Assembly (NCBI GenBank): GCA_021734825.1
Contig: JAIPIE010000006.1
Location: 1 to 17,425 of the forward strand
Source of the DNA: Patescibacteria group bacterium
GTDB taxonomy: Bacteria > Patescibacteriota > Patescibacteriia > Patescibacteriales > UBA12465
Direction of reading: 5' to 3'
Length of the DNA stretch: 17,425 nucleotides
Of the stretch, positions 6,017-14,841 are shown piece by piece (position 1 is the stretch's first letter; each line of letters opens with the position of its first letter). Both the position numbers and the translations under genes were made by a program. Under the pieces are notes generated by a model. The model saw only the letters and a program-made list of their open reading frames with translations. It was not told the origin of the DNA and did not search any database.

Positions 6017-7276
6017 TTAGTTACCCATCTTCTTCCGAATAAAAGCGGGCACACTTAAATCATCATCTTCTTCATTTTCCGGACTGGGAGCAGGACTCAT
6101 CTCTGGCTTCTTCTCTACTAATGGCTTGAGGGGAATATTTTTTATAGTCGGCACTTTGGCTTTTTTATCTCCCCACAAAGCAGCACTGGCGCTACTTTCT
6201 TTTTCATTTTCACTTTCAATAAAAGGGTTTGGAGTATAACTCTTTAATTCCGTTTTAGATCCGCTTTTACTTTTACCATCAAAGCCAGTAGCCACAACTG
6301 TAATCTTAATTTGATCTTTCATCTTCTCGTCAATAACGGCACCAAAAATAATCTTGGCATCTTCATCGGCGGCAGAGGTAATAACCTTAGCTGCATCACT
6401 AACTTCATTCATACTTAAATCAGGACCACCGGTAATGGTAAAGACGATACCGCGAGCACCGTCAATAGACATGTCTAATAAATTAGAATTAATAGCTGCC
6501 TTAGCCGCTTCAATCGCTTTATTTTCACCACTAGCCTGTCCAATGCCCATTAAAGCTGAACCAGCGTTGGCCATTACTGCTTTTACATCAGCAAAGTCGG
6601 CATTAATAACACCCGGGACAGTGATAATTTCAGCAATTCCTTGTACGCCTTGACGCAAAACATCATCAGCAATTGCAAAAGCTTCGAGCAATGAGGTGCG
6701 CTTATCAATTACCTGTAATAATTTATCATTGGAGATAGTAATAATGGTATCAACTTTGTCAGCTAAATCAGCATAAGCCCGATCGGCAATATTTTTACGC
6801 TGACCACCTTCAAAAACAAAAGGCTTAGTAACCACAGCCACTGTTAAAGCTCCCAAGTCACGAGCAACTTGAGCGACGATTGGCGAAGCGCCTGAACCAG
6901 TGCCTCCGCCAAGGCCACAAGTAACAAAAACCATGTCACAGCCCTTTAAAGCTTCCCTGATTTCATTTTGTGATTCTTCGGCCGCTCCTTTTCCTAAGTC
7001 AGGATTCATGCCGGCGCCTAAACCCTTGGTAACTGATTTACCAATATGTATTTTTTCACTGGCTTTATTATAATGCAAAGCTTGAATATCAGTATTGATT
7101 GCTACAAAGTCGACACCTCTAATGCCGTTTTCAATCATACGATTAATGGCGCTACCACCACCACCGCCAACACCAACAACTTTAATTTTTGCAAAAGTTT
7201 CAATTTCTGGTTTTACTTCCGCCATAATTCTGGCTGAATCGCCGTTTACATAATTATGAAAACGACTACTCGTCAT
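6017..7276 (-). CDS. ftsZ: Cell division protein FtsZ
   Basis: This 419-residue tubulin-like GTPase polymerises into the Z-ring at the division site. It has [15 protein letters not shown] (33-47), the GTP signature GGGTGSG (123-129), and the T7 synergy loop NADFADV (225-231) with N and D needed for GTP hydrolysis. A poorly conserved linker spans about 335-403. The acidic C-terminal peptide [14 protein letters not shown] (404-417) would bind FtsA. The start at 7276 gives 17 residues before an internal ATG at 7225 ([14 protein letters not shown]), which may be the true start; neither has a Shine-Dalgarno. It lies 13 bases downstream of ftsA and is certainly co-transcribed with it. Confidence 0.97.
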   Translation of the reverse strand: MTSSRFHNYVNGDSARIMAEVKPEIETFAKIKVVGVGGGGGSAINRMIENGIRGVDFVAINTDIQALHYNKASEKIHIGKSVTKGLGAGMNPDLGKGAAEESQNEIREALKGCDMVFVTCGLGGGTGSGASPIVAQVARDLGALTVAVVTKPFVFEGGQRKNIADRAYADLADKVDTIITISNDKLLQVIDKRTSLLEAFAIADDVLRQGVQGIAEIITVPGVINADFADVKAVMANAGSALMGIGQASGENKAIEAAKAAINSNLLDMSIDGARGIVFTITGGPDLSMNEVSDAAKVITSAADEDAKIIFGAVIDEKMKDQIKITVVATGFDGKSKSGSKTELKSYTPNPFIESENEKESSASAALWGDKKAKVPTIKNIPLKPLVEKKPEMSPAPSPENEEDDDLSVPAFIRKKMGN

Positions 7277-7289
7277 TTAATTTATCTTT

Positions 7290-8546
7290 TTATCTTGGAA
7301 TAATTTTTTGAAAAATACTTTTGGCTTTACCAAAAATATCACCAATATTTTTCTGAAAACCGCCACTGGTTTGACTTGGGTATTCATGAGCACCCCAAAT
7401 AACTAAACCTAGGGCTGGTAAAAATTCTGGTGTCCGTACCTTGTCAATAACTACGCTCACATTCTTTGATTGCCCCATCGCGGCCGGCAATCTAAGCGTG
7501 CGCTTCGCAGCGTCAATTAAACCCTCTAACTGAGCTCCAGCACCAGTAAAGACAATGCCGGCTGGCAACATACCAGAACGTTCAATTTTTTTCAATTCTT
7601 TATCTATCTTATTAAATATTTCTTCTACGCGCGCTTCAATAATTTCGGCAATATATTTACGGGAAACTAAACTAATATCATCATTCACTTCTTCTTCCTT
7701 AACTAAATTTGTCACATCAACATCTTCATCTTTATTAAAATTCTCCGGATTAGCATGACCATATTCCAATTTAATTCTTTCCGCTAAATTTATGGGGCAA
7801 CGCAATCCCAGTGCAATATCGTTAGTGATATATTCGGAACCAATCGGCAAAACAGCGGTATGCAATAAATTACGCTCCTCATAAACAGCCAAAGAAGTAG
7901 TCGAAGAACCAATATTTACCAAAGCGACTCCTAATTCTTTTTGTTTGGGAGTTAATACCGCTTCAGCGGCGGCTAAAGGCGAAATGACTAAATCTTCTAT
8001 TTCTAAGCCGGTACGAAAAATTGCCTTAGTTAAGTTTTTTGTTTGAGTGGTTAGGCCCTGAATAATTAAAGCCTCTACTTCCAAGCGAATGCCGCTCATG
8101 CCAATTGGATCTTTAATATCGGTCTGATTATCAACACTAAACTTAATCGGCATAACATGAAGAATTTCATAGTTAACTGGAACTGCTAAAGCTCTGGCTG
8201 CTTCAATAGCGCGATTAACATCAGCTTCGCTAATTTCACCGTCACTCTTACTAACAGCTACTACGCCTCGACTACGTTCACATTTAACATTCGGATCATT
8301 GATGCCCACCCAGACACTGGTGATAGGGACGCCAACAATTCTCTCAGCTTTTTCTAAGCAAGCCGAAATAGAGGAGGTTGTTTCCTCAATACTATTTACC
8401 ACGCCCTTACTAACACCAGCCGTGGGCGAGGAAACCGCTCCGATAATTTGTAATTCTTCACCTGTTGGTCCAGAAATTTTTTGGCCAATAACTAGGCGAA
8501 CCGCCGTTGAGCCGATATCTAAACCAGCGATAATGTCATCTTTCAT
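7290..8546 (-). CDS. ftsA: Cell division protein FtsA (actin-like ATPase)
   Basis: This is a 418-residue actin-fold protein that tethers FtsZ filaments to the membrane. The phosphate-1 loop is GLDIGSTAVRLVIG (8-21), the phosphate-2 region VNIGSSTTSLAVYE (210-223), and the adenosine motif FTGAGAQLEG (333-342). The SHS2-type 1C domain is at about 85-165. The C-terminal IFGKAKSIFQKIIPR is the amphipathic membrane-targeting helix. N211 stands where many FtsA/MreB proteins have Asp; I recall Asn in Thermotoga FtsA too, so this need not mean loss of activity. It has its own promoter just upstream, starts the ftsA-ftsZ pair, and follows prepilin peptidase after 101 bases without a visible terminator. 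Confidence 0.96.
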   Translation of the reverse strand: MKDDIIAGLDIGSTAVRLVIGQKISGPTGEELQIIGAVSSPTAGVSKGVVNSIEETTSSISACLEKAERIVGVPITSVWVGINDPNVKCERSRGVVAVSKSDGEISEADVNRAIEAARALAVPVNYEILHVMPIKFSVDNQTDIKDPIGMSGIRLEVEALIIQGLTTQTKNLTKAIFRTGLEIEDLVISPLAAAEAVLTPKQKELGVALVNIGSSTTSLAVYEERNLLHTAVLPIGSEYITNDIALGLRCPINLAERIKLEYGHANPENFNKDEDVDVTNLVKEEEVNDDISLVSRKYIAEIIEARVEEIFNKIDKELKKIERSGMLPAGIVFTGAGAQLEGLIDAAKRTLRLPAAMGQSKNVSVVIDKVRTPEFLPALGLVIWGAHEYPSQTSGGFQKNIGDIFGKAKSIFQKIIPR

Positions 8547-8618
8547 AAAATAATTAAAATAACCACAAGAGCTTCCGCATTAAAACAACTATCAGGCACT
8601 TGCAGCCATACTTATTCT

Positions 8619-8647
8619 ATTATAATAAATTTTTGGAATATTAACAA
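8619..8647 (-). promoter_or_regulatory. Sigma70-type promoter of ftsA-ftsZ
   Basis: On the minus strand a TATAAT -10 (8624-8619) lies 17 bp downstream of TTGTTA (8647-8642), a 4-of-6 match to the -35. The -35 abuts the stop codon of the prepilin peptidase gene. The predicted start is near 8612, giving a leader of about 65 bases before ftsA. Confidence 0.6.
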
Positions 8648-9454
8648 CTAAAAGAGCTGTAAATAATAGTAAACGATGTTTTCGCCCCATATTAAGGTAA
8701 GTAAGGCGCCAATAGCCAAAAAAACACCTAATGGTAATTTTGAACCCCAGGATTTATGTCCACTAATAATTAGAATTAGTCCCACTACTGTTCCTACTAA
8801 ATAAGCTGATAAAATTGCCGTAATCAATAAGCTCCATTCAGGAAATATCGCTCCTAAGAGTAGCCCTAGCCAAATGTCTCCCTCACCCAGACCACGTCCA
8901 CGTGTTAATAAATATTGTAGGCCAAAAAACAAGCCCGACATCGCCATGCTTAACAATATTTGCCACCAAACCACCCCTAAAGATAAACTAATAATAATAA
9001 AAAATATGCTGGCTGGCCAAACCACCAGATTAGACACCAGGTAATAGCGGAAATCAAAAATAAAAATAAACATCATCACCCAGACTGCCGCTAAATCTCT
9101 TATTAAATATAAATAAAAAGAGGGTGTTTGTAATAATAACCACACAGCCTCATCGGCGAGATATTTAAAATCTAGGAGTTGCCAAAAAAATAAAACAAAT
9201 AATAAGGCTGTTCCTAATTCCACCAAAGGATACTGCCAAGATATTTTTTTATGACAAAAATAACAACGTCCTTTTAAAAATATATAGCTAAGCAAAGGGA
9301 TGTTGTGATACCAGCGTAAAGTATTTTTACAAAGAGGACAATAAGAACGTCCAATAACGTTTTCCTGTTTATATAATCGCCAAATTAAACAATTAGTAAA
9401 GCTGCCTAAGGCTAAGCCAAGCATTAAAATCGTGATTGTTAATAAAAGTATCAT
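8648..9454 (-). CDS. pilD: Type IV prepilin leader peptidase / N-methyltransferase
   Basis: This 268-residue polytopic membrane aspartyl protease cleaves and methylates type IV prepilins or pseudopilins. The N-terminal domain has GSFTNCLIWRL (17-27) and two CxxC pairs, C39/C42 and C64/C67, around the usual SYCPLCKNTLRWYHNIPLLS segment. The catalytic aspartates are D134 (FIFDFRYYLVSN) and D193 in the diagnostic GEGDIWLG. KLPLGVFLAIGAL (239-251) is the conserved late helix. The length is normal. Its start follows the stop of the upstream glycan ligase-like gene by five bases, so they share a transcript. It is a pre-requisite for type IV pili, which CPR cells commonly carry and may use for attachment or DNA uptake. 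The stop is TAG. Confidence 0.95.
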   Translation of the reverse strand: MILLLTITILMLGLALGSFTNCLIWRLYKQENVIGRSYCPLCKNTLRWYHNIPLLSYIFLKGRCYFCHKKISWQYPLVELGTALLFVLFFWQLLDFKYLADEAVWLLLQTPSFYLYLIRDLAAVWVMMFIFIFDFRYYLVSNLVVWPASIFFIIISLSLGVVWWQILLSMAMSGLFFGLQYLLTRGRGLGEGDIWLGLLLGAIFPEWSLLITAILSAYLVGTVVGLILIISGHKSWGSKLPLGVFLAIGALLTLIWGENIVYYYLQLF

Positions 9455-9459
9455 ATATA

Positions 9460-11775
9460 TTAAGAATAAATTAATTCACTCAAAGATGGTAGAACTTGAT
9501 CGGGGATTAAGGAGGAAGCTCTTTCCCAATAACTTTGCGCCTGCTGTTCATTGCCAAGTTTTTGATAAATCACCGCTAAATCTAAAATAACACGTAGATG
9601 ACTAGGCTCACGTTTTAATATTTGTTGTAATACTTCTTCGCTTGATTCTAAATCACCCAACAAATAATAAACATCCGCCGCCTTCTTTAAAGAAGAAACA
9701 TCTACAGGATAATAAGAGTAAGCCTGCCTATAAGCCATGATTGACTGTTCATATCGCTGTAAATCTTGATATGAATCGCCCTGTAGATTTTTGATTCTGT
9801 ATAAATAATAAGCTAAATAATCTCGATGTTCTGCATTCAAACGGGGGTCATTAATGTCAGGCAATAAATCCAAGCTTTTATCATAAAACAACAAAGCTTC
9901 CTCTGTGCCAGCAGATGATTGCAGGCATTCCGCCCAATTACGATGAACTAAGGGGAGGCGCGGACTGAGTAAAAATAAATCCGAAAAATCAGCACGAGCA
10001 CTCTCTGCCCCCCTTAAAAAACAAGTAAGGTTTGCTTTAACTAATTTACCCTCGTAAACATCGGCCGGTAACAGCTTGTAAATGTCATTAATTAAGATTT
10101 GAGCTACTTTTTTACTAGACAAATCGGGCAAGCTCTTAAAATCAGCTAAAGTAAATAGAGCAATAGCTCGTTCGTAGTAATGTAAATTTACCGGATTCTT
10201 TTCGGTCTCAAATAAATAGCCACTTAAGGCACTAATATTAAAATATCTCTGTGCTGGTAATAAACGGTAAATTTGTAAAAAATAATAGTCTGCTTGCAAA
10301 GAGTTCAGACCGATGTAAGCTTGTGTTGCTGTTACAATAAACAAACCGGCAGCTAAAAATGTAATTATTACTTGTCTGATTGATGAACTGAGTTTATTTC
10401 TAATCAAGTATGTCAATCTTTCTATGCTCAAAATTACCCGTCCTGAAGACGACTCATCACTAAGACTTAAGTTGCCAGCGACCACAAAGGCCGCTAAAAT
10501 CCAAAAATAAAATACACTGGCGATATCGGCTAAACCAAACAATAAAGATACAGCGTAAGCGAGCATGGCGCTAGCAGCCGCTAAAGCAAAAGCTCTTCCC
10601 TTTGGTTTTAGCCATAAGCGCCAACATTGCCAGGCCCAAAATATATACAAAAATAACCAAAACATTAAACCAATAAAGCCCGTCTGAATAATGACGTCGA
10701 GCACACTATTATGAACCTTATCTGTATAAGAATCAACTTTCATAAATATGCCCCAATCTTGTTGATATTGATTAACAATTATTTCTCCGCCATTTTCCAA
10801 GCCAACACCAAACCAGGGATGATTAGGAATAATCTGAACGGCCGCTTGATAAAAAGAACGACGCAAGGCAATACTGCCTTCATTAAAATTACGCAAAGAC
10901 TGTAAACGTAAAGGCGTTAATAGATAGGCCGCCGTTAATAAAAAAATAATGAATAGAGGAAGAAGCCACAAAATACGAAAACGACGTCGACGCCAAGTTT
11001 CTGCCACCACAACCAAGGAAATAACTATTATGCTAGCCAGCCAAGATGCTCGTGAGCCGCTCGTTAATAAAGCTGCAAACTGCAACATAATAGCTATTAT
11101 ATATACGGCTCTTGAGCGGAATTTTTTTGTCTGTGTTAATAAAAATAGAGACAAGGGTAAGCTTAAAAGCAACAAAGAAGCCAAAAAATTCGGCTGACCC
11201 AAAGTAGAAATAGCCCGATTTAATAGTTGCCCCTCCTGCCACTGAGCAAAATCGTAGCCAAAAAACTGTAAGCAGGCATAAATAGCCACCAAAACACCAC
11301 TTAAGGTCATAAACAAAGACAGTCTTTTTATAGCCCCTAGCCAAGTTAAGCTATTTTTAATTTTTTCCTTAAAATTAAAATTGGAAAAATAATAAATAAT
11401 ATAAGCAAAATAAATACTTAGAAAATAATAAAAAACTAAGCCCATTTTGCGCTCGTAGGAACCAAGCCAACTTTGAAGCGGATTAACTGAAAATAAAGAT
11501 AAAATTGACCAGCCAAATAAAAAAATTATCACTGGCATCAAACTGGCAATAAAGCGATTATAAGAAGAGGCACTTAATAATTTCTTTTTTAAGAGAATTA
11601 AATTAGCTAATAAAATAACTGTCGCCAATAATTGTAGCCAAAAAAATTTTACCAGAGTAAAAGGGCTATAAATTGGAAAGAAAAAAGACATGGACAGAGG
11701 AATAATCAACAAAGAAGCCCAAAAGGCAGTTTTTTGTAGCACAGAGAAGATTGCCCCCCAATTAATTTTATTCAT
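9460..11775 (-). CDS. O-antigen ligase / PglL-like polytopic membrane protein with C-terminal TPRs
   Basis: The protein has 771 residues. Residues 1-440 hold about a dozen hydrophobic helices, and 466-484 hold one more. Wzy_C-family marks are the TLGQPNFLASLLLLSLPL loop (191-208), SGSRASWLA (239-247, R243), HPWFGVGLENGG (319-330) and HNSVLDVIIQTGFIG (355-369, H355). Residues 600-760 are soluble TPR repeats, for example DVYYLLGDLESSEEVLQQIL (701-720) and LAVIYQKLGNEQQAQSYWERA (733-753). Such proteins move lipid-linked glycans to an acceptor: LPS core, cell-surface polymer, or protein in the case of PglL/PilO O-oligosaccharyltransferases. A CPR cell probably lacks LPS, and prepilin peptidase follows by five bases, so pilin or surface-protein glycosylation is a reasonable inference. 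The acceptor cannot be read from sequence. Confidence 0.85.
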   Translation of the reverse strand: MNKINWGAIFSVLQKTAFWASLLIIPLSMSFFFPIYSPFTLVKFFWLQLLATVILLANLILLKKKLLSASSYNRFIASLMPVIIFLFGWSILSLFSVNPLQSWLGSYERKMGLVFYYFLSIYFAYIIYYFSNFNFKEKIKNSLTWLGAIKRLSLFMTLSGVLVAIYACLQFFGYDFAQWQEGQLLNRAISTLGQPNFLASLLLLSLPLSLFLLTQTKKFRSRAVYIIAIMLQFAALLTSGSRASWLASIIVISLVVVAETWRRRRFRILWLLPLFIIFLLTAAYLLTPLRLQSLRNFNEGSIALRRSFYQAAVQIIPNHPWFGVGLENGGEIIVNQYQQDWGIFMKVDSYTDKVHNSVLDVIIQTGFIGLMFWLFLYIFWAWQCWRLWLKPKGRAFALAAASAMLAYAVSLLFGLADIASVFYFWILAAFVVAGNLSLSDESSSGRVILSIERLTYLIRNKLSSSIRQVIITFLAAGLFIVTATQAYIGLNSLQADYYFLQIYRLLPAQRYFNISALSGYLFETEKNPVNLHYYERAIALFTLADFKSLPDLSSKKVAQILINDIYKLLPADVYEGKLVKANLTCFLRGAESARADFSDLFLLSPRLPLVHRNWAECLQSSAGTEEALLFYDKSLDLLPDINDPRLNAEHRDYLAYYLYRIKNLQGDSYQDLQRYEQSIMAYRQAYSYYPVDVSSLKKAADVYYLLGDLESSEEVLQQILKREPSHLRVILDLAVIYQKLGNEQQAQSYWERASSLIPDQVLPSLSELIYS

Positions 11776-11798
11776 AAGCTGTATATAGATATAAATTA

Positions 11799-11804
11799 AT
11801 TATA
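11799..11804 (-). promoter_or_regulatory. Extended -10 promoter for the glycan ligase-like gene and pilD
   Basis: The minus strand has TGCTATAAT, a perfect TATAAT (11804-11799) with extended TG, about 24 bases upstream of the ATG at 11775. No good -35 is seen; the best at 17 bp spacing is TGGTTT (11827-11822), which falls inside the secF terminator hairpin. The leader is very short. Confidence 0.5.
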
Positions 11805-11808
11805 GCAT

Positions 11809-11844
11809 ACAAAAAAACTCCAAACCATGAAAGATTTGGAGTTT
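11809..11844 (-). terminator. Rho-independent terminator of secD-secF
   Basis: The 10-bp inverted repeat AAACTCCAAA (11815-11824) / TTTGGAGTTT (11835-11844) has a 10-base loop and lies 19 bases past the secF stop. On the minus strand it leads into a run of seven T. The stem is AT-rich but perfect. The opposite strand also has a T-run, so it could work both ways, though no plus-strand gene reads into it. Confidence 0.8.
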
Positions 11845-11862
11845 AATTTTTTATCTTTTTAT

Positions 11863-12771
11863 TTAAGCGCGTCGGCGATATTGCCATCTCTCCCACACAA
11901 CTAAGAGCGGGCTGGCCACGAAGATTGAGCTGTAAGCTCCAGAAAAAATACCGATAATCAAGGCTAACACAAACTCTTTGATAGAATCGCCACCAAATAA
12001 CAAAACGGCGACTAAAGCCAATAAGGTGGTAATAACGGTATTAATAGAGCGAACAAAAGTTTGATTAATACTAGTATTTACTGTCTCCGCAAAACTAGTG
12101 GCACTCTTCGGCAAATTCTCACGAGTACGATCAAAAACAACGATGGTATCATTAACGCTATAACCAAGCACAGTTAAGATGGCAACTACGAAAGCAGTAT
12201 TCACTTCAATTCCGTAAAAATGACCAAGAACTGCAAATACTCCCATGGTAATTAAAACATCATGAAATAAGGCAACGATAGCAATCATGCCATATTTCCA
12301 AGAAGCTACTGGCTTAGAAACTCGCTGGAAAGCAAAACCAACATAAATAATAATAACTAAGAGGACCATAATAGCCAGCCAAAAAGCCTTACTTCTTAAT
12401 TCTTGTCCGATAGAAGGGCCGATTGCTTCAAATCTTGACTCCTCTAAACCACTTTGAGCTTCTGGTAATTTTTTTAGAGCCCCTAGCACTGCTTGGTGAG
12501 TATCTTCATCACTTTCTTGAAAACGCAGAATCATGGCATCAGTCGTCGGTTGAATAACCACATTACTGATATTGACATTAGACAACTCGGCCTGAATGGC
12601 GGTTACAGAAGGTTGCGTACCGGCAAATTTCACCTCCATTAAACTTCCTCCAGTAAAGTCGAGACCAAAATTTAAGCCCCAAAGAAATAGGAAAAAAATC
12701 GAAGCCGCCACTAAAACACCGGAGAGAGATAGCCACAACTTGCGTCGTTTAATAACTTTAAAATTAATCAT
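11863..12771 (-). CDS. secF: Protein translocase subunit SecF
   Basis: This 302-residue RND-type membrane protein partners SecD and uses the proton-motive force to help complete Sec-dependent export. Helix 1 is about residues 12-32, followed by the signature GLDFTGGSLMEVKF (36-49). The P4-type periplasmic domain spans about 50-125. A five-helix bundle carries YSVNDTIVVFDRTREN (204-219), the SecF equivalent of the conserved motif of transmembrane helix 4. The tail is basic (RWQYRRRA). Family length is normal. It lies 38 bases downstream of secD and is followed by a terminator, so secD-secF is a closed two-gene operon. Confidence 0.97.
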   Translation of the reverse strand: MINFKVIKRRKLWLSLSGVLVAASIFFLFLWGLNFGLDFTGGSLMEVKFAGTQPSVTAIQAELSNVNISNVVIQPTTDAMILRFQESDEDTHQAVLGALKKLPEAQSGLEESRFEAIGPSIGQELRSKAFWLAIMVLLVIIIYVGFAFQRVSKPVASWKYGMIAIVALFHDVLITMGVFAVLGHFYGIEVNTAFVVAILTVLGYSVNDTIVVFDRTRENLPKSATSFAETVNTSINQTFVRSINTVITTLLALVAVLLFGGDSIKEFVLALIIGIFSGAYSSIFVASPLLVVWERWQYRRRA

Positions 12772-12784
12772 ATACGATATTAAG

Positions 12785-12801
12785 GCGAATTTTTAATCCG
12801 C
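12785..12801 (-). other. Small hairpin in the secD-secF spacer
   Basis: In the transcribed strand GCGGATT (12801-12795) pairs with AATTCGC (12791-12785) with one G-U pair and a three-base loop, 13 bases before the secF ATG. No T-run follows, so it is not a terminator. It might affect secF translation or mRNA stability, or be chance. Confidence 0.25.
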
Positions 12802-12809
12802 TCGTTTAT

Positions 12810-14699
12810 TTATTTGTTAGCTTTACGAGCGCCGAGTAACCAGCGGTGACGATCAAGCCAGGCACCATTAAAAATTTTCAAGAGAATGTAAGTAATCACA
12901 ATGCTGCTAAACATAGAAATAGAAACACCAATAAACAGAGTAGCTCCAAAGCCTTTAACTAAACCGGTACCGAAAGCCATTAAAACAAAGCAGGTTAAAA
13001 TAGTAATGATATTACCGACGCGGATTGATGGCCAGGCACGTTTAAAGCCTTCATCAAGAGCCGCCGACAAAGGTTTACCTGAACGCAATTCCTCTTTCAT
13101 GCGTTCAAAAATAAGCACGTTAGCATCAACTGCCATGCCGACAGATAGAATAAAGCCGGTAATACCCGCCAAAGTTAAAGTAATCGGCTGATTGGCGTAA
13201 AAAACCAAAAATACCAGGATTACTACAAATAAACCAGCGGAGAAAAGACCATCAAATATCTTTAGATAATTAAAGACACTAATAAACAGGATTACTAATA
13301 GGGCAATAAATATAAGAGCTAGCCAAATAGGCGAAGTCTTGAAAATGGTTAAAACTGTTAAAGCATAGATGCCTAGAGACAAAACTGACATTATCCCTGG
13401 TAGACGATAAAACATAATCATGAAAATCGCCACCAATAAAAAGCCCAATAAACCAGCGGTAACGCTGTTATTAATTGATTTTTGTCCTAAACTGGCGCCA
13501 ACAGTCTGCTGGCTAACTAAGTTAATTGGCACGGGCAAAGCGCCAGTATTTAAACGTTGTACTAATAGTTTTGCCTCCTGAACATTGAAGCGACCGGAAA
13601 TAATAGCACGACCATCAGGAATACGCTCATTAACAGTAGGCACGCTAATTGCATAGCCATCAAGGAAAATAGCTACTGGCTTACCAATGTTACGCTCAGT
13701 GATATTGGCAAACATCTCTGCTCCTTCGCTATCAAACTCTAAAGATACTTCCGGGGTAGCGTCTTGGGGATTAAATTGTAAGGTGGCCCTTTTTAAATTT
13801 TTACCAGATAGCTCGGTGTTTTTCCAATTATCACCAATATTTAAAACCGGTGATTCGTCTTGAGCAGGGAAATTTAATAGCTGAGCGCTGTAAGTAGTAA
13901 TAGTTGGAGTCTGACCTTCCTGATCTTTAAAAGGATTATCCTGTTCGTTTTTAGATAATAATTTCGCAATAATAATACTGTCATTAGTTTGAATAGGTTC
14001 AGCAACTACACCATTGACTGATAAAGTTTGCAAGGCATTAAAAAGTTCTGGCTGATTATCAGCAGTAATACTATCAGTAGTGTCTACAACTACTTGATAC
14101 TTATCAGCTAAAGCTTGCCAATCGCTAGTACTGACAGCTTCTTTTAGAGCATCTTTGGCATCAATCATAACCTGCTCATTGAAAGCAACGGCTTCAGCAT
14201 TAGGGCTAAGATCGACTGGCTGCGCATCTGTACTCTGTTCTTTAAATTCTAATAAAGGAGTTTCACCAATCATACGAATAGCCTCATTCACGTCCTTAAC
14301 TCCAGCTAATTCAGCAATAATGCGATAATCACCTTTAAGCGTACGGTTAATTTGAACGATTGGTTCGCTAACGCCAGCGGAGTTAACTCTCCGTTCAATA
14401 ATATCGCGCACACCATCTAAAGAACTCATTCTATCTGCCTCTGGAACACTGCTCACATCAGCCTCGTAAACTAATTGCGTACCTCCTTGTAAATCTAAAC
14501 CAAGCACAAAGGAGCTGTGATTTACTGTAGGCAGAACAATCACGTTATTAGTGGTCTTAGCGAGAGCATTGACTACCTGATTATAATAGTTAGTAGTAGC
14601 TAAAACAAAACCCAAAACAGCAAAAATAACTACTAAAGTAACTAGCCATCGCTGGCGGTGACGTTTGAACAAATGCGAAAACTTCTGCGATTTTAACAT
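12810..14699 (-). CDS. secD: Protein translocase subunit SecD with two unusual insertions
   Basis: This 629-residue RND-type Sec subunit has helix 1 at 18-36, the signature LGLDLQGGTQLVYE (66-79), the P1 periplasmic domain, and AVDANVLIFERMKEELR (523-539). Two departures from the usual plan are visible. Residues about 165-255 resemble parts of a PpiC/parvulin domain: an A-x2-AL-x10-ALADKY helix, then ELFNALQTLSVNGVVAEPIQ and IIIAKLLSK. The parvulin middle is missing, so isomerase activity is unlikely. Between membrane helix 3 and the LTLAGITGFILSVGMAVDAN helix there are about 45 extra residues forming two more hydrophobic helices (458-479 and 485-504). An even number of added helices keeps the topology. 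The gene precedes secF by 38 bases. Family identity is certain; the insertions are judged by recall of the family, not alignment. Confidence 0.96.
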   Translation of the reverse strand: MLKSQKFSHLFKRHRQRWLVTLVVIFAVLGFVLATTNYYNQVVNALAKTTNNVIVLPTVNHSSFVLGLDLQGGTQLVYEADVSSVPEADRMSSLDGVRDIIERRVNSAGVSEPIVQINRTLKGDYRIIAELAGVKDVNEAIRMIGETPLLEFKEQSTDAQPVDLSPNAEAVAFNEQVMIDAKDALKEAVSTSDWQALADKYQVVVDTTDSITADNQPELFNALQTLSVNGVVAEPIQTNDSIIIAKLLSKNEQDNPFKDQEGQTPTITTYSAQLLNFPAQDESPVLNIGDNWKNTELSGKNLKRATLQFNPQDATPEVSLEFDSEGAEMFANITERNIGKPVAIFLDGYAISVPTVNERIPDGRAIISGRFNVQEAKLLVQRLNTGALPVPINLVSQQTVGASLGQKSINNSVTAGLLGFLLVAIFMIMFYRLPGIMSVLSLGIYALTVLTIFKTSPIWLALIFIALLVILFISVFNYLKIFDGLFSAGLFVVILVFLVFYANQPITLTLAGITGFILSVGMAVDANVLIFERMKEELRSGKPLSAALDEGFKRAWPSIRVGNIITILTCFVLMAFGTGLVKGFGATLFIGVSISMFSSIVITYILLKIFNGAWLDRHRWLLGARKANK

Positions 14700-14740
14700 A
14701 AAATTTATTAATTTATTGGCAAGGATTAGAAACTTTTAAA

Positions 14741-14769
14741 ATCTTAGACTAAAAATGGGAAAAAATCAA
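14741..14769 (-). promoter_or_regulatory. Probable promoter of secD-secF
   Basis: On the minus strand TTGATT (14769-14764) lies 17 bp from TAAGAT (14746-14741). Each matches the sigma70 consensus at four of six positions. The leader to the secD ATG at 14699 would be about 35 bases. It is divergent from, and close to, the clpP promoter. Confidence 0.45.
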
Positions 14770-14777
14770 GACAAGTC

Positions 14778-14806
14778 TTTACAAAAAGCATAAATTAGCA
14801 TATACT
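14778..14806 (+). promoter_or_regulatory. Sigma70-type promoter of clpP
   Basis: TTTACA (14778-14783) and TATACT (14801-14806) are 17 bp apart, each a five-of-six match. Predicted start is about 14813, leaving a leader of roughly 30 bases. No CIRCE or CtsR-type heat-shock operator is visible near it. clpP itself has no clear Shine-Dalgarno. Confidence 0.65.
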
Positions 14807-14841
14807 TCTTAATAATAGCTAAAAAATAATCATGTAATTAT

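Noticed and set aside
7290..8546. FtsA inactivated by Asn211 in place of Asp in the phosphate-2 loop
   Set aside because: As far as I recall, Asn occurs at this site in functional FtsA such as Thermotoga's; all other motifs and the membrane helix are intact.
11033..11344. Minus-strand frame of 103 codons inside the glycan ligase-like gene
   Set aside because: It is an out-of-frame overlap wholly inside a long gene with recognised motifs; its protein shows no domain or plausible start signal.
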